Shown piece after piece: positions 55,839-63,476 of a stretch of 64,000 bases of DNA. How positions within the stretch are numbered: position 1 is the first letter of the stretch; the number at the start of each line of letters is the position of its first letter. Origin of the DNA: Actinomyces oris (GTDB lineage: Bacteria > Actinomycetota > Actinomycetes > Actinomycetales > Actinomycetaceae); NCBI RefSeq assembly GCF_001937665.1, contig NZ_MSKL01000014.1:10059-74058 (forward strand), written 5' to 3'. The notes beneath the pieces were generated by a model, which was not told where the DNA came from, did no database searches, and saw nothing but the letters and a program-made list of their open reading frames with translations. A program made the translations under genes and the position numbers.

Positions 55839-56276
55839 GTGGGGCAGTTGAGGTTCCGGTTTCTGCTCGTCCTCATGAATCGAGAAATCGTGCTGACTGC
55901 TGCCATGGTTTTCGCCGTCCTGGCCTCCGCCCTCCACGTCCTCATCTTCTACATGGAGTCCATCGCCTGGGAGGGGCCTCTGGCCCGCAAGACCTTCGGC
56001 GGCACTCCCGAGGAGGCCAGGGCGCACGCCTTCTACGCCTTCAACCAGGGCTTCTACAACCTCTTCCTGGCTCTCCAGGCGATCATCGGGGTCGTCCTCG
56101 TAGCCCTGGGGCACACGGCGATCGGGGCGGCCCTGATGCTGGCCGGGACCGGAGCCATGCTGGCGGCGGCGATCGTCCTGGCCCTGGCGTCGGCGCCCCA
56201 CCGCAGCGCGGCGGCCAAGCAGGGGACCTTCCCGTTGCTGGTCGTTGTCTGCACTCTCGCAGCACTCCTGGGCTGA
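55839..56276 (+). CDS. DUF1304 integral membrane protein
   Basis: A membrane protein of about 133-145 residues with four helices and the DUF1304 pattern (ALHVLIFYMESIAW, then NQGFYNLFLALQAIIG). The longest start is GTG 55839; ATG 55875 begins directly before the first helix and suits the family better. No clear ribosome binding site exists for either. The function is unknown. Confidence 0.8.
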   Translation: MGQLRFRFLLVLMNREIVLTAAMVFAVLASALHVLIFYMESIAWEGPLARKTFGGTPEEARAHAFYAFNQGFYNLFLALQAIIGVVLVALGHTAIGAALMLAGTGAMLAAAIVLALASAPHRSAAAKQGTFPLLVVVCTLAALLG

Positions 56277-56312
56277 GCCGCTCCGCTTCGATCCGGTCCC
56301 GGTCGTTCTCCG

Positions 56313-57080
56313 TTAGTCGCACAGCACGACGTCGACCCCGGCGCCCCGCAGCTCCTCGAGGGTGTCGGGGGCGATCTGACTTGTTGTCAGTAGTGCGTCG
56401 AGGTCCTCGATGCGCCCGAACCGGTAGGTGTTGGTCTGGGTGATCTTGCTCGGAGCGGTCGGCAGAATGCGTCGGGTGGAGGAGGCCATGATGGCGCGTT
56501 TGACCATGGCATCGTCGGACTCCATGACGGTCAGGCCCTCACGGGTGGACACGGCGCAGGTGGACAGGACTGCGACGTCGGCTCGGAACGCGCGCACCGC
56601 GTCGACCGCCTCGGCGGAGAACAGGGAGAGGGACTCCGGATCAACCGGGCCGCCCGCGATGGTCACCGCGGCTCCACGCACGGAGGCCACTGCCGCACCG
56701 GCGCCCAGCGACAGGCACAGGACCCGGATGTCGCGGCCGGCGAGCTGCTCGGCCACCATCTCGCAGGTGGTCCCGGAGTCGATGATCACCGCCTCCCCGT
56801 CCTCGATGAGCTCGGCGGTGGCCTGCGCCAGACGGCGCTTGATCTCCACGTCCTGCCTGCGACGCATGGAGGCCGGCCGGGCGGCCCCACGGCGTGGTGC
56901 GCGCAGAGCTCCGCCGTGGACCCGGGTCACCAGGCCCTCATGGGCCAGCTCGGCCAGGTCCCGGCGGATGGTGATGACCGAGACCCCGGTCAGCCGGGAC
57001 AGCGCCTGCACACTGTGGACCGTGGTGGGGCTCAGGGCGCGCAGTATCGTGCGGCGCCTCTCGTGGGGACTGTCAGACAT
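56313..57080 (-). CDS. DeoR-family transcriptional regulator A
   Basis: A 255-residue regulator with N-terminal HTH (VQALSRLTGVSVITIRRDLA, about residues 20-39) and DeoR sensor domain with the conserved IDSGTTCEMVAEQL. It is a close paralogue of the regulator at 57842-58615: LAELAHEGLVTRVHGGALRA is shared. ATG 57080 is preceded by AGGAATC; an upstream extension is unsupported. It faces the VOC gene across a region with a shared motif, so it probably controls it. Confidence 0.86.
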   Translation of the reverse strand: MSDSPHERRRTILRALSPTTVHSVQALSRLTGVSVITIRRDLAELAHEGLVTRVHGGALRAPRRGAARPASMRRRQDVEIKRRLAQATAELIEDGEAVIIDSGTTCEMVAEQLAGRDIRVLCLSLGAGAAVASVRGAAVTIAGGPVDPESLSLFSAEAVDAVRAFRADVAVLSTCAVSTREGLTVMESDDAMVKRAIMASSTRRILPTAPSKITQTNTYRFGRIEDLDALLTTSQIAPDTLEELRGAGVDVVLCD

Positions 57081-57138
57081 GATTCCTCCGCATCGGCAGC
57101 GATGAGGTGATCGTTTTGCTGGAGAACGAGCAATGACA

Positions 57139-57154
57139 ATGATCGTATGGTCTC
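57139..57154. promoter_or_regulatory. Shared motif in the DeoR A/VOC intergenic region
   Basis: ATGATCGTATGGTCTC recurs with one change (58650-58665) in front of the paralogous DeoR B gene. The only difference is the purine at position seven. Two paralogous regulators with a common DNA motif suggests overlapping operators; this is inference. Confidence 0.55.
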
Positions 57155-57289
57155 TTATTGTTGATGTCAACGGAGATGTGGTCAGCCAATCCGTTGAATT
57201 AACAGCAGAAAATCGCTGTTGAGAAGAGTGATCGTACGATTATCTCTGGTCGTTAACAGTGATTCCGCACCGTCACGAAGGGAACGATC

Positions 57290-57730
57290 ATGCCGCACCT
57301 CGACCACGTTGCCATCTGGGTCGCCGATCTCGACAGCGCCCGCGACTTCTACTCCCACTGGTTCGACGGGCACGCCAACGGCCTCTACGAGAATCCGAAG
57401 ACCGGCCTGCGCACCCACATCCTCCACTTCGCCGAGACTCCCGCGGACGAGCGGCGGACTCGCCTGGAGATCATGACCCGTCCGGAGCTGGGCGAGGGGT
57501 GTGAGGACCTGAGGCTGGGGTGGGCTCACGTCTCCTTCGGTCTGCCGGGACGCGAGGAAGTCGACCGTTTGGCCTCCAATATGTCCGAGGCCGGTGTGCC
57601 GGTCATTGACGGGCCCCGTGAGACCGGTGACGGCTACTACGAGGCCACCGTGCTCGACCCCGAGGGTAACCGTGTCGAGCTCGTCGCCTCCGACTACTCC
57701 GACGACGTCGCCCTGCGCCCTACCTTCTGA
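57290..57730 (+). CDS. VOC-superfamily (glyoxalase/bleomycin-resistance-type) protein
   Basis: A 146-residue single VOC module: HLDHVAIWVADLDSARDFYS at the N-terminus and YYEATVLDPEGNRVELVASD at the C-terminus. Metal-ligand candidates are His5, Glu in LEIMT, His in GWAHVSF and Glu in NRVELVA, the four positions used by metal-dependent VOC enzymes. It is flanked by two paralogous DeoR genes, so a sugar-like or acid metabolite is plausible. AAGGGA precedes the ATG. Confidence 0.82.
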   Translation: MPHLDHVAIWVADLDSARDFYSHWFDGHANGLYENPKTGLRTHILHFAETPADERRTRLEIMTRPELGEGCEDLRLGWAHVSFGLPGREEVDRLASNMSEAGVPVIDGPRETGDGYYEATVLDPEGNRVELVASDYSDDVALRPTF

Positions 57731-57773
57731 GCAGGAGAGGCGGCGAAAGCACTCAGTGATCCCCGGTACTCCC

Positions 57774-57807
57774 CGGTGGGGCTGCGCTTGACGGCGTGGC
57801 CCCACCG
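57774..57807. terminator. Terminator between convergent VOC and DeoR B genes
   Basis: CGGTGGGGC and GCCCCACCG are perfect 9-bp arms, and the inner bases extend the pairing with wobbles to a TGAC tetraloop. A single hairpin can serve both converging transcripts. Confidence 0.7.
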
Positions 57808-57841
57808 TACTGCTGGGTGGGACCGCGTCTCTACACGGTCT

Positions 57842-58615
57842 CTACACGTCGTGCACCTCGACGGACACACCTGCCTCCTGCAAGCCTGTCAGTGTTTCCG
57901 GGTCGATGTCGGTCGTTGTCAGCAGGGTGTCCAGGTTGCTCAGCTCGCCGAAGCCGTAGGTGGAGGAACGCGTCAGCTTGCGTGGCGGAGCGGGCATGAG
58001 ACACCGAGATGACGAACCAATGATGGCCGCCTTGAGGACGGCGTCGTGATCCTCGGTGCAGGTCAGGCCGCTTTGCGCGGAGACGGCGCAGGCGCCCAGG
58101 ATGGCGACGTCGGCGCGGAAACGGCGCACGGCGTCGACCGCGGTCGTCGTCAGCATCGCCAGCGTGTCGGTCTCGACGATCCCTCCGGGGACGGTGACGA
58201 CCGGGCCGGGCGTGGAGGCCAGTGTCGCAGCGGCCGACAGTGACAGGCACAGTGCTCGGATGTCGCGCCCAACGAGATTCTCGGCCACCATCTCGCAGGT
58301 GGTTCCGTTGTCGATGATGACGCTCTCCCCGTCATCAACAAGTGCTGCTGTGGCCCGGGCCAGTACCCTCTTGGCCTCCAGGTCCTCGCTGCGGCGCAGG
58401 GAGATCGGCTGGCTGGCCCCGCGCCGAGGTGCGCGCAGGGCGCCGCCATGAACACGGGTGACAAGACCCTCGTGCGCGAGTTCCGCCAGATCGCGACGAA
58501 TCGTCACTCCGGAGACATCGGTGAGTCGCGACAGGGCGTTCACGCTCATGACCGTCGTCGTGCTCAGGTTCTTGAGGATCTGACGCTGACGACTGGTGGG
58601 GGAGAAGGTGCTCAC
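57842..58615 (-). CDS. DeoR-family transcriptional regulator B
   Basis: A 257-residue paralogue of regulator A, sharing the DNA-binding region (VTIRRDLAELAHEGLVTRVH) and IDNGTTCEMVAENL in the sensor domain. GTG 58615 is followed by STFSPTSRQRQILKNL, typical DeoR N-terminus. It is divergent from the 58-residue ORF at 58739, which is its likely target, with the shared motif between them. Tandem duplication around the VOC gene is the simplest history. Confidence 0.86.
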   Translation of the reverse strand: MSTFSPTSRQRQILKNLSTTTVMSVNALSRLTDVSGVTIRRDLAELAHEGLVTRVHGGALRAPRRGASQPISLRRSEDLEAKRVLARATAALVDDGESVIIDNGTTCEMVAENLVGRDIRALCLSLSAAATLASTPGPVVTVPGGIVETDTLAMLTTTAVDAVRRFRADVAILGACAVSAQSGLTCTEDHDAVLKAAIIGSSSRCLMPAPPRKLTRSSTYGFGELSNLDTLLTTTDIDPETLTGLQEAGVSVEVHDV

Positions 58616-58649
58616 GTATGATCACTTTACGTCAAAATGACGATTCCAG

Positions 58650-58665
58650 ATGATCATATGGTCTC
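58650..58665. promoter_or_regulatory. Second copy of the DeoR-associated motif
   Basis: ATGATCATATGGTCTC matches the 57139-57154 motif in 15 of 16 positions. Downstream, TGTCGA-N6-TCGACA (58679-58696) is a separate inverted repeat. Both lie between regulator B and the small ORF. Confidence 0.55.
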
Positions 58666-58738
58666 CTACAGTAGTGGGTGTCGAAAGAGATCGACACAGA
58701 ACTCGTTGAAATACCAGTGATTTACCAAGGAGGCCATC

Positions 58739-58915
58739 ATGATCGGAAATGCTCTCAATCGTGTTGCCATTGCCGTCGACGCCGCCTACTCCCCGTGGCT
58801 GGAGGATGTGCTGGGTCGCACTGCAGGACCTGCGGCAAGCTCCTACGCACAAGGCATCCAGGCCCTGATCAAGGGTGACTTCCGAGTCGATGACGCCGTG
58901 TCCCTGGCGGCCTGA
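58739..58915 (+). CDS. 58-residue protein of unknown function
   Basis: A short ORF with a strong ribosome binding site, AAGGAGG, 5 bp before the ATG. The product starts MIGNALNRVAIAVDAAY and ends VDDAVSLAA; it has no signal peptide, Cys or obvious helix-turn-helix, and contains one Pro-Trp. The codon bias is high in G+C at third positions, as expected of a real gene. It lies between regulator B and the quinone oxidoreductase gene, which ends 10 bp later on the other strand. I recognise no family. Confidence 0.65.
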   Translation: MIGNALNRVAIAVDAAYSPWLEDVLGRTAGPAASSYAQGIQALIKGDFRVDDAVSLAA

Positions 58916-58925
58916 GCGCGTCGAC

Positions 58926-59933
58926 TCAGTCCCAGGGCAGACCGACGAGCTTGCCTACGTAGCGTCCCAAGGCCATGTCCTCGTGCGCCTGGGCGATGTC
59001 GGTCAGAGGGTAGGAATGGACGGGCAGGAGATCGAGACCGCCCGACTCGATCCGGTCCAGGATCCGCTGAAGCACCTCTGCCGGCAGGTCCTGGGCCTGG
59101 CCGGAGTAGGCGGTCAGACGTACCCCGTTGGGGATCCAGTCCATCGGGTAGAAGTCAGAGATCGTCCACGAGTCAGACAGCATCCCGGAGAAGCAGACCG
59201 TTCCGTGAACCGCCGTCGCCGCCAGCGAGTCCTGCAGCGTCGGCACGCCGACCAGCTCAAGGACGGCGTGAACCCCACTCGGCTCTGCCTCGCGCAGCCG
59301 CGGAGCGACCTTTCGGTCGTCCAGGAGCGGGATGGCGCCTCGTGAGCGCAGTAGCTCCAGCCCGGCCTCGCGGCGGGAGGTCGCATAGACCCGGCAGCCC
59401 ATGTCGGTTGCGAGTGCGGTCGTGGTCAGTCCGAGCGCCGAGGTACCTCCGCGTACGAGCAGGCTCTGCCCCGGCTGGAGATCCAGGCCTGTGGTCAGGG
59501 CTCCGTAGGCCGTCTGTAGTGTCTCGGGCACCGAGCCGATGACCTCCCAGGGCAGGCTGGAGCGGAAGGTGATGATCTGCGTGCGCGGTACGATGACGTA
59601 CTGGGCGTATCCACCGTCGAAGACCCGTCCCATTCCGCCCATCATCGTGACCGCCTGGGTGCCGGGTGCCAGGATGCCCTCGGGGTCCAGGTCGATGACC
59701 CCGGAGGCCTCGATCCCCAGGATGCGAGGGAAGGTCATCCCCTCAGCCATGCCGTGCACGGAGTGGTACTCGCTGCGGTTGAGGCCGAAGGCCATGACCT
59801 TTAGACGCACCCAACCCTCGGGCGGGGCGGGAACCGGGAGCTCGACGACGTGGAGGTTGCTGATGCTCCCCGGTTCGCTGAGCCGGGCCGCCAGCATGGT
59901 TGGGGGAGTAGTAGCGTCAATCGTGTCCGGCAT
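58926..59933 (-). CDS. Zinc-independent MDR-family quinone oxidoreductase
   Basis: A 335-residue NADPH-dependent reductase of the medium-chain dehydrogenase family. The ADH_N domain has LKVMAFGLNRSEYHSVHG and ILGIEASGVI, and the nucleotide-binding domain LLVRGGTSALGLTTTALA. The catalytic and structural zinc Cys ligands are missing, typical of quinone oxidoreductases. It is divergent from the OpuC-type importer. Confidence 0.88.
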   Translation of the reverse strand: MPDTIDATTPPTMLAARLSEPGSISNLHVVELPVPAPPEGWVRLKVMAFGLNRSEYHSVHGMAEGMTFPRILGIEASGVIDLDPEGILAPGTQAVTMMGGMGRVFDGGYAQYVIVPRTQIITFRSSLPWEVIGSVPETLQTAYGALTTGLDLQPGQSLLVRGGTSALGLTTTALATDMGCRVYATSRREAGLELLRSRGAIPLLDDRKVAPRLREAEPSGVHAVLELVGVPTLQDSLAATAVHGTVCFSGMLSDSWTISDFYPMDWIPNGVRLTAYSGQAQDLPAEVLQRILDRIESGGLDLLPVHSYPLTDIAQAHEDMALGRYVGKLVGLPWD

Positions 59934-60010
59934 GTCTGCGCCTCCAGGGGACGGGGGTGGGTACCTGGGTATTTGCTTTCAATCCTGCACCAATAGTCTT
60001 GGGAAAGGCT

Positions 60011-60035
60011 GCCACCTGGCAGATCGGCAGGTGGC
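60011..60035. promoter_or_regulatory. Inverted repeat in the oxidoreductase/OpuC divergent region
   Basis: GCCACCTG and CAGGTGGC are exact 8-bp arms with a 9-bp spacer, midway in the 172-bp region between two divergent genes. It is a good operator candidate for either. TACGGT (60042-60047) may be a -10 box for the importer. Confidence 0.5.
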
Positions 60036-60105
60036 GGCTGGTACGGTGGCAATACGCCATCGGGGCGCGCCGCCAGAGGCCACGAGAGGACACCCGACAC
60101 CTGCT

Positions 60106-60975
60106 ATGAGCAGCACCATTACCTTCGATGCCGTCACCAAGTCGTACCCGGCTGGGAGGGGCGCCGGATCCGGTTCTCCCGCCGTCGATTCCTTCACAGC
60201 CCGTATCGAGGCCGGCACTACCACCGTTCTGCTGGGATCGTCCGGCTGCGGCAAGACCACGCTGCTGCGCATGGTCAACCGGATGGTGGAGCCATCCAGC
60301 GGACGGGTCCTCATCGACGACGAGGACGTCGCCACCCGCGACGCCGTCGCCCTGCGCCGCTCCATGGGCTACGTCATGCAGAACGCGGGGCTGCTGCCGC
60401 ACCGACGCGTCATCGACAACATCACCCTCGTACCCCGCCTCCAGGGCGCGGACCGCCGCGACGCCCGACGCCGGGCCGTCGAGCTCATGGACATGCTGGA
60501 TCTCGACCGCGACCTGGCCGGGCGCTACCCTCACCAGCTCTCCGGCGGTCAGGCCCAGCGGGTCGGCGTGGCCCGGGCGCTGGCCGCCGACCCCGAGGTG
60601 CTCCTCATGGACGAGCCCTTCGGCGCTGTCGACCCCCTCGTGCGCCGCGACCTCCAACGCGAGATGGTCCGGATCCAGGCCGAGCTGGACAAGACGATCA
60701 TCTTCGTCACCCACGACGTCGATGAGGCCCTCGCTCTGGGCGACGAGATCATCCTCCTGCGCGAAGGCGCCCAGGTCGCCCAGCGCGGCAGCGGCCCCCA
60801 GCTGCTGGCTAACCCGGCCGACGACTTCGTCGCCCGCTTCCTCGGCCTCGACGACGCCGCACGCCAGTTGAGGCTCAAGGATGTCGCCGAGTTCCGCATC
60901 GTCCTGGACCGGGCCGGTCGCGCCGTCGGGCGCCTGGCCGACGAGTCCTCCACGGAGGCGGAGGAACGGGCATGA
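60106..60975 (+). CDS. Glycine betaine/choline-type ABC importer ATPase (OpuCA/ProV-like)
   Basis: Drives uptake of a quaternary-amine osmolyte. The 289-residue ATPase has Walker A GSSGCGKTT, signature LSGGQAQR and Walker B VLLMDEPFGAVDPL; the family-specific NRMVEPSSGRV follows Walker A. No CBS pair is present in the C-terminal 40 residues, unlike typical OpuCA. ATG 60106 is chosen; no good ribosome binding site precedes it. The stop overlaps the permease by 4 bp. Confidence 0.9.
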   Translation: MSSTITFDAVTKSYPAGRGAGSGSPAVDSFTARIEAGTTTVLLGSSGCGKTTLLRMVNRMVEPSSGRVLIDDEDVATRDAVALRRSMGYVMQNAGLLPHRRVIDNITLVPRLQGADRRDARRRAVELMDMLDLDRDLAGRYPHQLSGGQAQRVGVARALAADPEVLLMDEPFGAVDPLVRRDLQREMVRIQAELDKTIIFVTHDVDEALALGDEIILLREGAQVAQRGSGPQLLANPADDFVARFLGLDDAARQLRLKDVAEFRIVLDRAGRAVGRLADESSTEAEERA

Positions 60976-61646
60976 GCTGGGTCCTGGCCAACCTGCCCAC
61001 CATCGCCGGACACCTGCTGGCTCACCTGCTCCAGGCGGTTCCCGCGATCATCGCCTCCTTCGTCCTGGCGATCCCCATCGCCCGGCTGGCCCGCACCGCC
61101 CGCCCGTTGCGAGTTGTGCTCGTGACCGGCTCCTCGCTGCTCTACGCCGTCCCGTCCCTGGCCCTGTTCGTCATCCTCCCCATCATCCTGGCCACTGGCA
61201 TCCGCGACCCGCTCAACGTCATCGTGGCCCTGACCCTCTACGGGCTGGCGCTCCTGGTGCCGGCCACTGCCGACGCGCTCGACGCCGTTGACGCACGCGT
61301 CCTGGACGCCGCCACAGCCATGGGCATGGGGCGCATCCGCTGCTTCCTCACCGTCGAGCTGCCACTGGCCGGCCCCGCCATCCTCACGGGCCTGCGCGTG
61401 GTGACGGTCTCGACGATCTCACTGACCACCGTCGGGGCAGTCCTCGGTGTGCGCAGCCTCGGCTGGCTGTTCACCGACGGCTTCCAGCGCGGCATCACGG
61501 CCGAGATCGTCACCGGCCTGGTGTCCACCGCGGCCCTGGCCCTCATCCTGGACGGGCTCGTCCTCGCACTGGGGCGGCTGTGCCTGCCCTGGACCTGGAA
61601 ACGCGCCGGCGCCGCTACCTCCGGGAGTCAGGAGGATAAGGAGTGA
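60972..61646 (+). CDS. OpuC-type permease 1 (OpuCB/ProW-like)
   Basis: A 224-residue permease with the EAA loop DAVDARVLDAATAMGMGRIR and about five or six helices. Small OpuCB/OpuCD-like permeases work as pairs; the partner is next. The ATG overlaps the ATPase stop and the stop overlaps the partner by 4 bp. Confidence 0.9.
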   Translation: MSWVLANLPTIAGHLLAHLLQAVPAIIASFVLAIPIARLARTARPLRVVLVTGSSLLYAVPSLALFVILPIILATGIRDPLNVIVALTLYGLALLVPATADALDAVDARVLDAATAMGMGRIRCFLTVELPLAGPAILTGLRVVTVSTISLTTVGAVLGVRSLGWLFTDGFQRGITAEIVTGLVSTAALALILDGLVLALGRLCLPWTWKRAGAATSGSQEDKE

Positions 61647-62323
61647 GGTTCGTTCTGGCCGCGCTGGCGTACATCGCCGACGCCGCTCACTGGAGCGGTG
61701 CCATGGGCATCGGCCCACTGCTGGTCCAGCATGTTCTCTACTCCCTGGCCGGTGTCCTCATCGCCGCCCTCATCGGGGTGCCCGCCGGCTGGTGGGTGGG
61801 GCACACCGGACGCGGGCGCACCTGGGTGCAGCCGCTCAGCGGTGCCGCCCGTTCCCTTCCCACCCTGGGCCTCATCACGCTGTTCGGCCTTGTGCTCGGG
61901 GTCGGCCTGAGTGCCCCTATGATCGCCTTCGTCATCCTGGCCCTGCCCAGTGTCCTCGCCGGAGCCATGAGCGGCGTGCGGGCTGCCTCGACCACGGCCG
62001 TCGACGGCGCCCGGGCCAGTGGCATGAGTGAGCTCCAGGTGCTGGGGCGGGTCGAGATCCCCCTGGGGGCGCCGCTGCTCGTCGGCGGGCTGCGCTCGGC
62101 CAGCCTCCAGGTCATCTCCACGGCCACACTGGCCGCCTACACCGGTGCCGGCGGGCTCGGCCGGCTCATGTTCCTGGGCCTCAAGACCCAGGACTACGTC
62201 ATGATGCTCGCCTCGGCGCTCCTGGTCATCGCCCTCGCCCTGGCCTCCGAGGCCCTCTTCGCCCTCATCCAATGGGGTGTCACACCCCCGGGCGCCCGGC
62301 AGCACCGGAAGGAATCAGCATGA
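61643..62323 (+). CDS. OpuC-type permease 2 (OpuCD-like)
   Basis: A 226-residue permease paralogous to the first, with the EAA loop STTAVDGARASGMSELQVLG. It overlaps the substrate-binding gene by 4 bp, confirming the four-gene operon. Confidence 0.9.
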   Translation: MRFVLAALAYIADAAHWSGAMGIGPLLVQHVLYSLAGVLIAALIGVPAGWWVGHTGRGRTWVQPLSGAARSLPTLGLITLFGLVLGVGLSAPMIAFVILALPSVLAGAMSGVRAASTTAVDGARASGMSELQVLGRVEIPLGAPLLVGGLRSASLQVISTATLAAYTGAGGLGRLMFLGLKTQDYVMMLASALLVIALALASEALFALIQWGVTPPGARQHRKESA

Positions 62324-63318
62324 CCGCACAGTCCAACCCGCGCCCCGGAAAGCAGCTGACACGACGCGGTCTGCTGGCCGGCGTCGGCGCAACCACCGGC
62401 CTGCTCGCCCTGAGCGCCTGCTCCGACACCGACCCCTTCGCCATTGACCGGGCCTCCGGGGGCTACTCCGGTGGCCCGATCATCATCGGCAGCCAGCAGT
62501 ACTACTCCAACGAGATCATCGCCGAGCTCTACGCCCAGATGATGGAGAAGACCGGCCTGACCGTCACCCGCCAGTACCAGATCGGCCAACGGGAGGTCTA
62601 CCTGCCCGAGCTCGAGGCCGGCAAGATCCACGTCATCCCCGAATACGGCGGCAACCTGCTGGAGTACTACAGCAAGACCTCCGCCTCAGGCAGCCCTACC
62701 GCCGCGGCCGGCACCGCAGCCCCCTCCCGCACCGCCAGTGACACTGCCTCCATCCAGGACACCCTGCTGAGGACTCTGCCGCACTCGTTGACCGTCCTGA
62801 ATCCGGCCGAAGCGACGGATCAGGACTCCCTGACCGTCACCAAGGCCACCGCCCGGGCCCACTCCCTGACCTCCATCGGCGACCTGGCCTCACTGGGGCG
62901 GCCCATCACCATCGCCGCGAACTCGGAGTTCACTACCCGCCCCTACGGTCCCAAGGGACTCAAGGCCGTTTACGGCGTCGACGCCTCCGTCACGCCGGTG
63001 GAGGACTCCGGCGGACCGCTGACCGTCAAGGCGCTCACCGACGGCACCGTCGACGTCGCCGACATCTACTCCTCCGATCCCGCCATCGGGGTCAAGGACC
63101 TCGTCATCCTGTCCGACCCTCAGATGCTCATCCTCCCGCAGAACGTCACCCCGCTGGTCTCCGCCTCACTGCCGGCCATCGCGGCCACCGCCATCAACCG
63201 GGTCTCGGCCCTGCTGACACCCGACGAGCTGCGCGCCCTCAACCAGCGCTCCACCGGTGAGAAGCTCAGCTCCAAGGTCATCGCCACCGACTGGCTCACC
63301 TCCAAGAAGCTGCTCTGA
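62320..63318 (+). CDS. OpuC-type substrate-binding lipoprotein (OpuAC/QAT family)
   Basis: A 332-residue solute receptor of the OpuAC family. A twin-arginine lipoprotein signal is present (LTRRGLLAG, lipobox LSAC). The family segments GSQQYYSNEIIAELYAQMM and HVIPEYGGNLLEYY come early, and YGPKGLKAVYGVD later. An Ala/Ser/Pro-rich insert lies between residues about 128 and 150. The ATG overlaps the permease stop and has AAGGA upstream. Confidence 0.92.
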   Translation: MTAQSNPRPGKQLTRRGLLAGVGATTGLLALSACSDTDPFAIDRASGGYSGGPIIIGSQQYYSNEIIAELYAQMMEKTGLTVTRQYQIGQREVYLPELEAGKIHVIPEYGGNLLEYYSKTSASGSPTAAAGTAAPSRTASDTASIQDTLLRTLPHSLTVLNPAEATDQDSLTVTKATARAHSLTSIGDLASLGRPITIAANSEFTTRPYGPKGLKAVYGVDASVTPVEDSGGPLTVKALTDGTVDVADIYSSDPAIGVKDLVILSDPQMLILPQNVTPLVSASLPAIAATAINRVSALLTPDELRALNQRSTGEKLSSKVIATDWLTSKKLL

Positions 63319-63401
63319 GCGGCGAGAGGACCGCGGCGCTCGGCGTGTCAGTGATGACAGGGAGCGTGCGGGACGACAATCAGTGATCTCTTTCATACAG
63401 T

Positions 63402-63420
63402 CACTCTCTATTAGAAAGTG
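63402..63420 (+). promoter_or_regulatory. Imperfect palindrome upstream of the last gene
   Basis: CACTCTCT-ATT-AGAAAGTG is an inverted repeat with one mismatch, flanked by T and A that also pair. It is typical in size and A+T content of an operator, for example for HxlR or MarR repressors. Confidence 0.5.
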
Positions 63421-63437
63421 AGTGCGTGTGAGAGAGT

Positions 63438-63460
63438 TTAGTTGTTCGTTCAACAACTAA
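63438..63460 (+). promoter_or_regulatory. Perfect palindrome upstream of the last gene
   Basis: TTAGTTGTT-CGTTC-AACAACTAA is an exact 9-bp inverted repeat 16 bp before the start codon at 63477. Together with the palindrome 18 bp upstream it suggests tight control of the oxidoreductase gene. The regulator is not in the window. Confidence 0.6.
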
Positions 63461-63476
63461 CGCTCAAGGAGCTCTC

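Noticed and set aside
60106-60975. A 189-codon upstream extension of the OpuC-type ATPase beginning at 59539
   Set aside because: The extension lies opposite the oxidoreductase gene and across the divergent promoter region, and has no ABC features.
63319-63400. A terminator after the OpuC-type binding-protein gene
   Set aside because: TGTCA-GTGA-TGACA and flanking GCTC/GAGC can pair, but the stem is short and interrupted and no T-run follows, so I did not list it.
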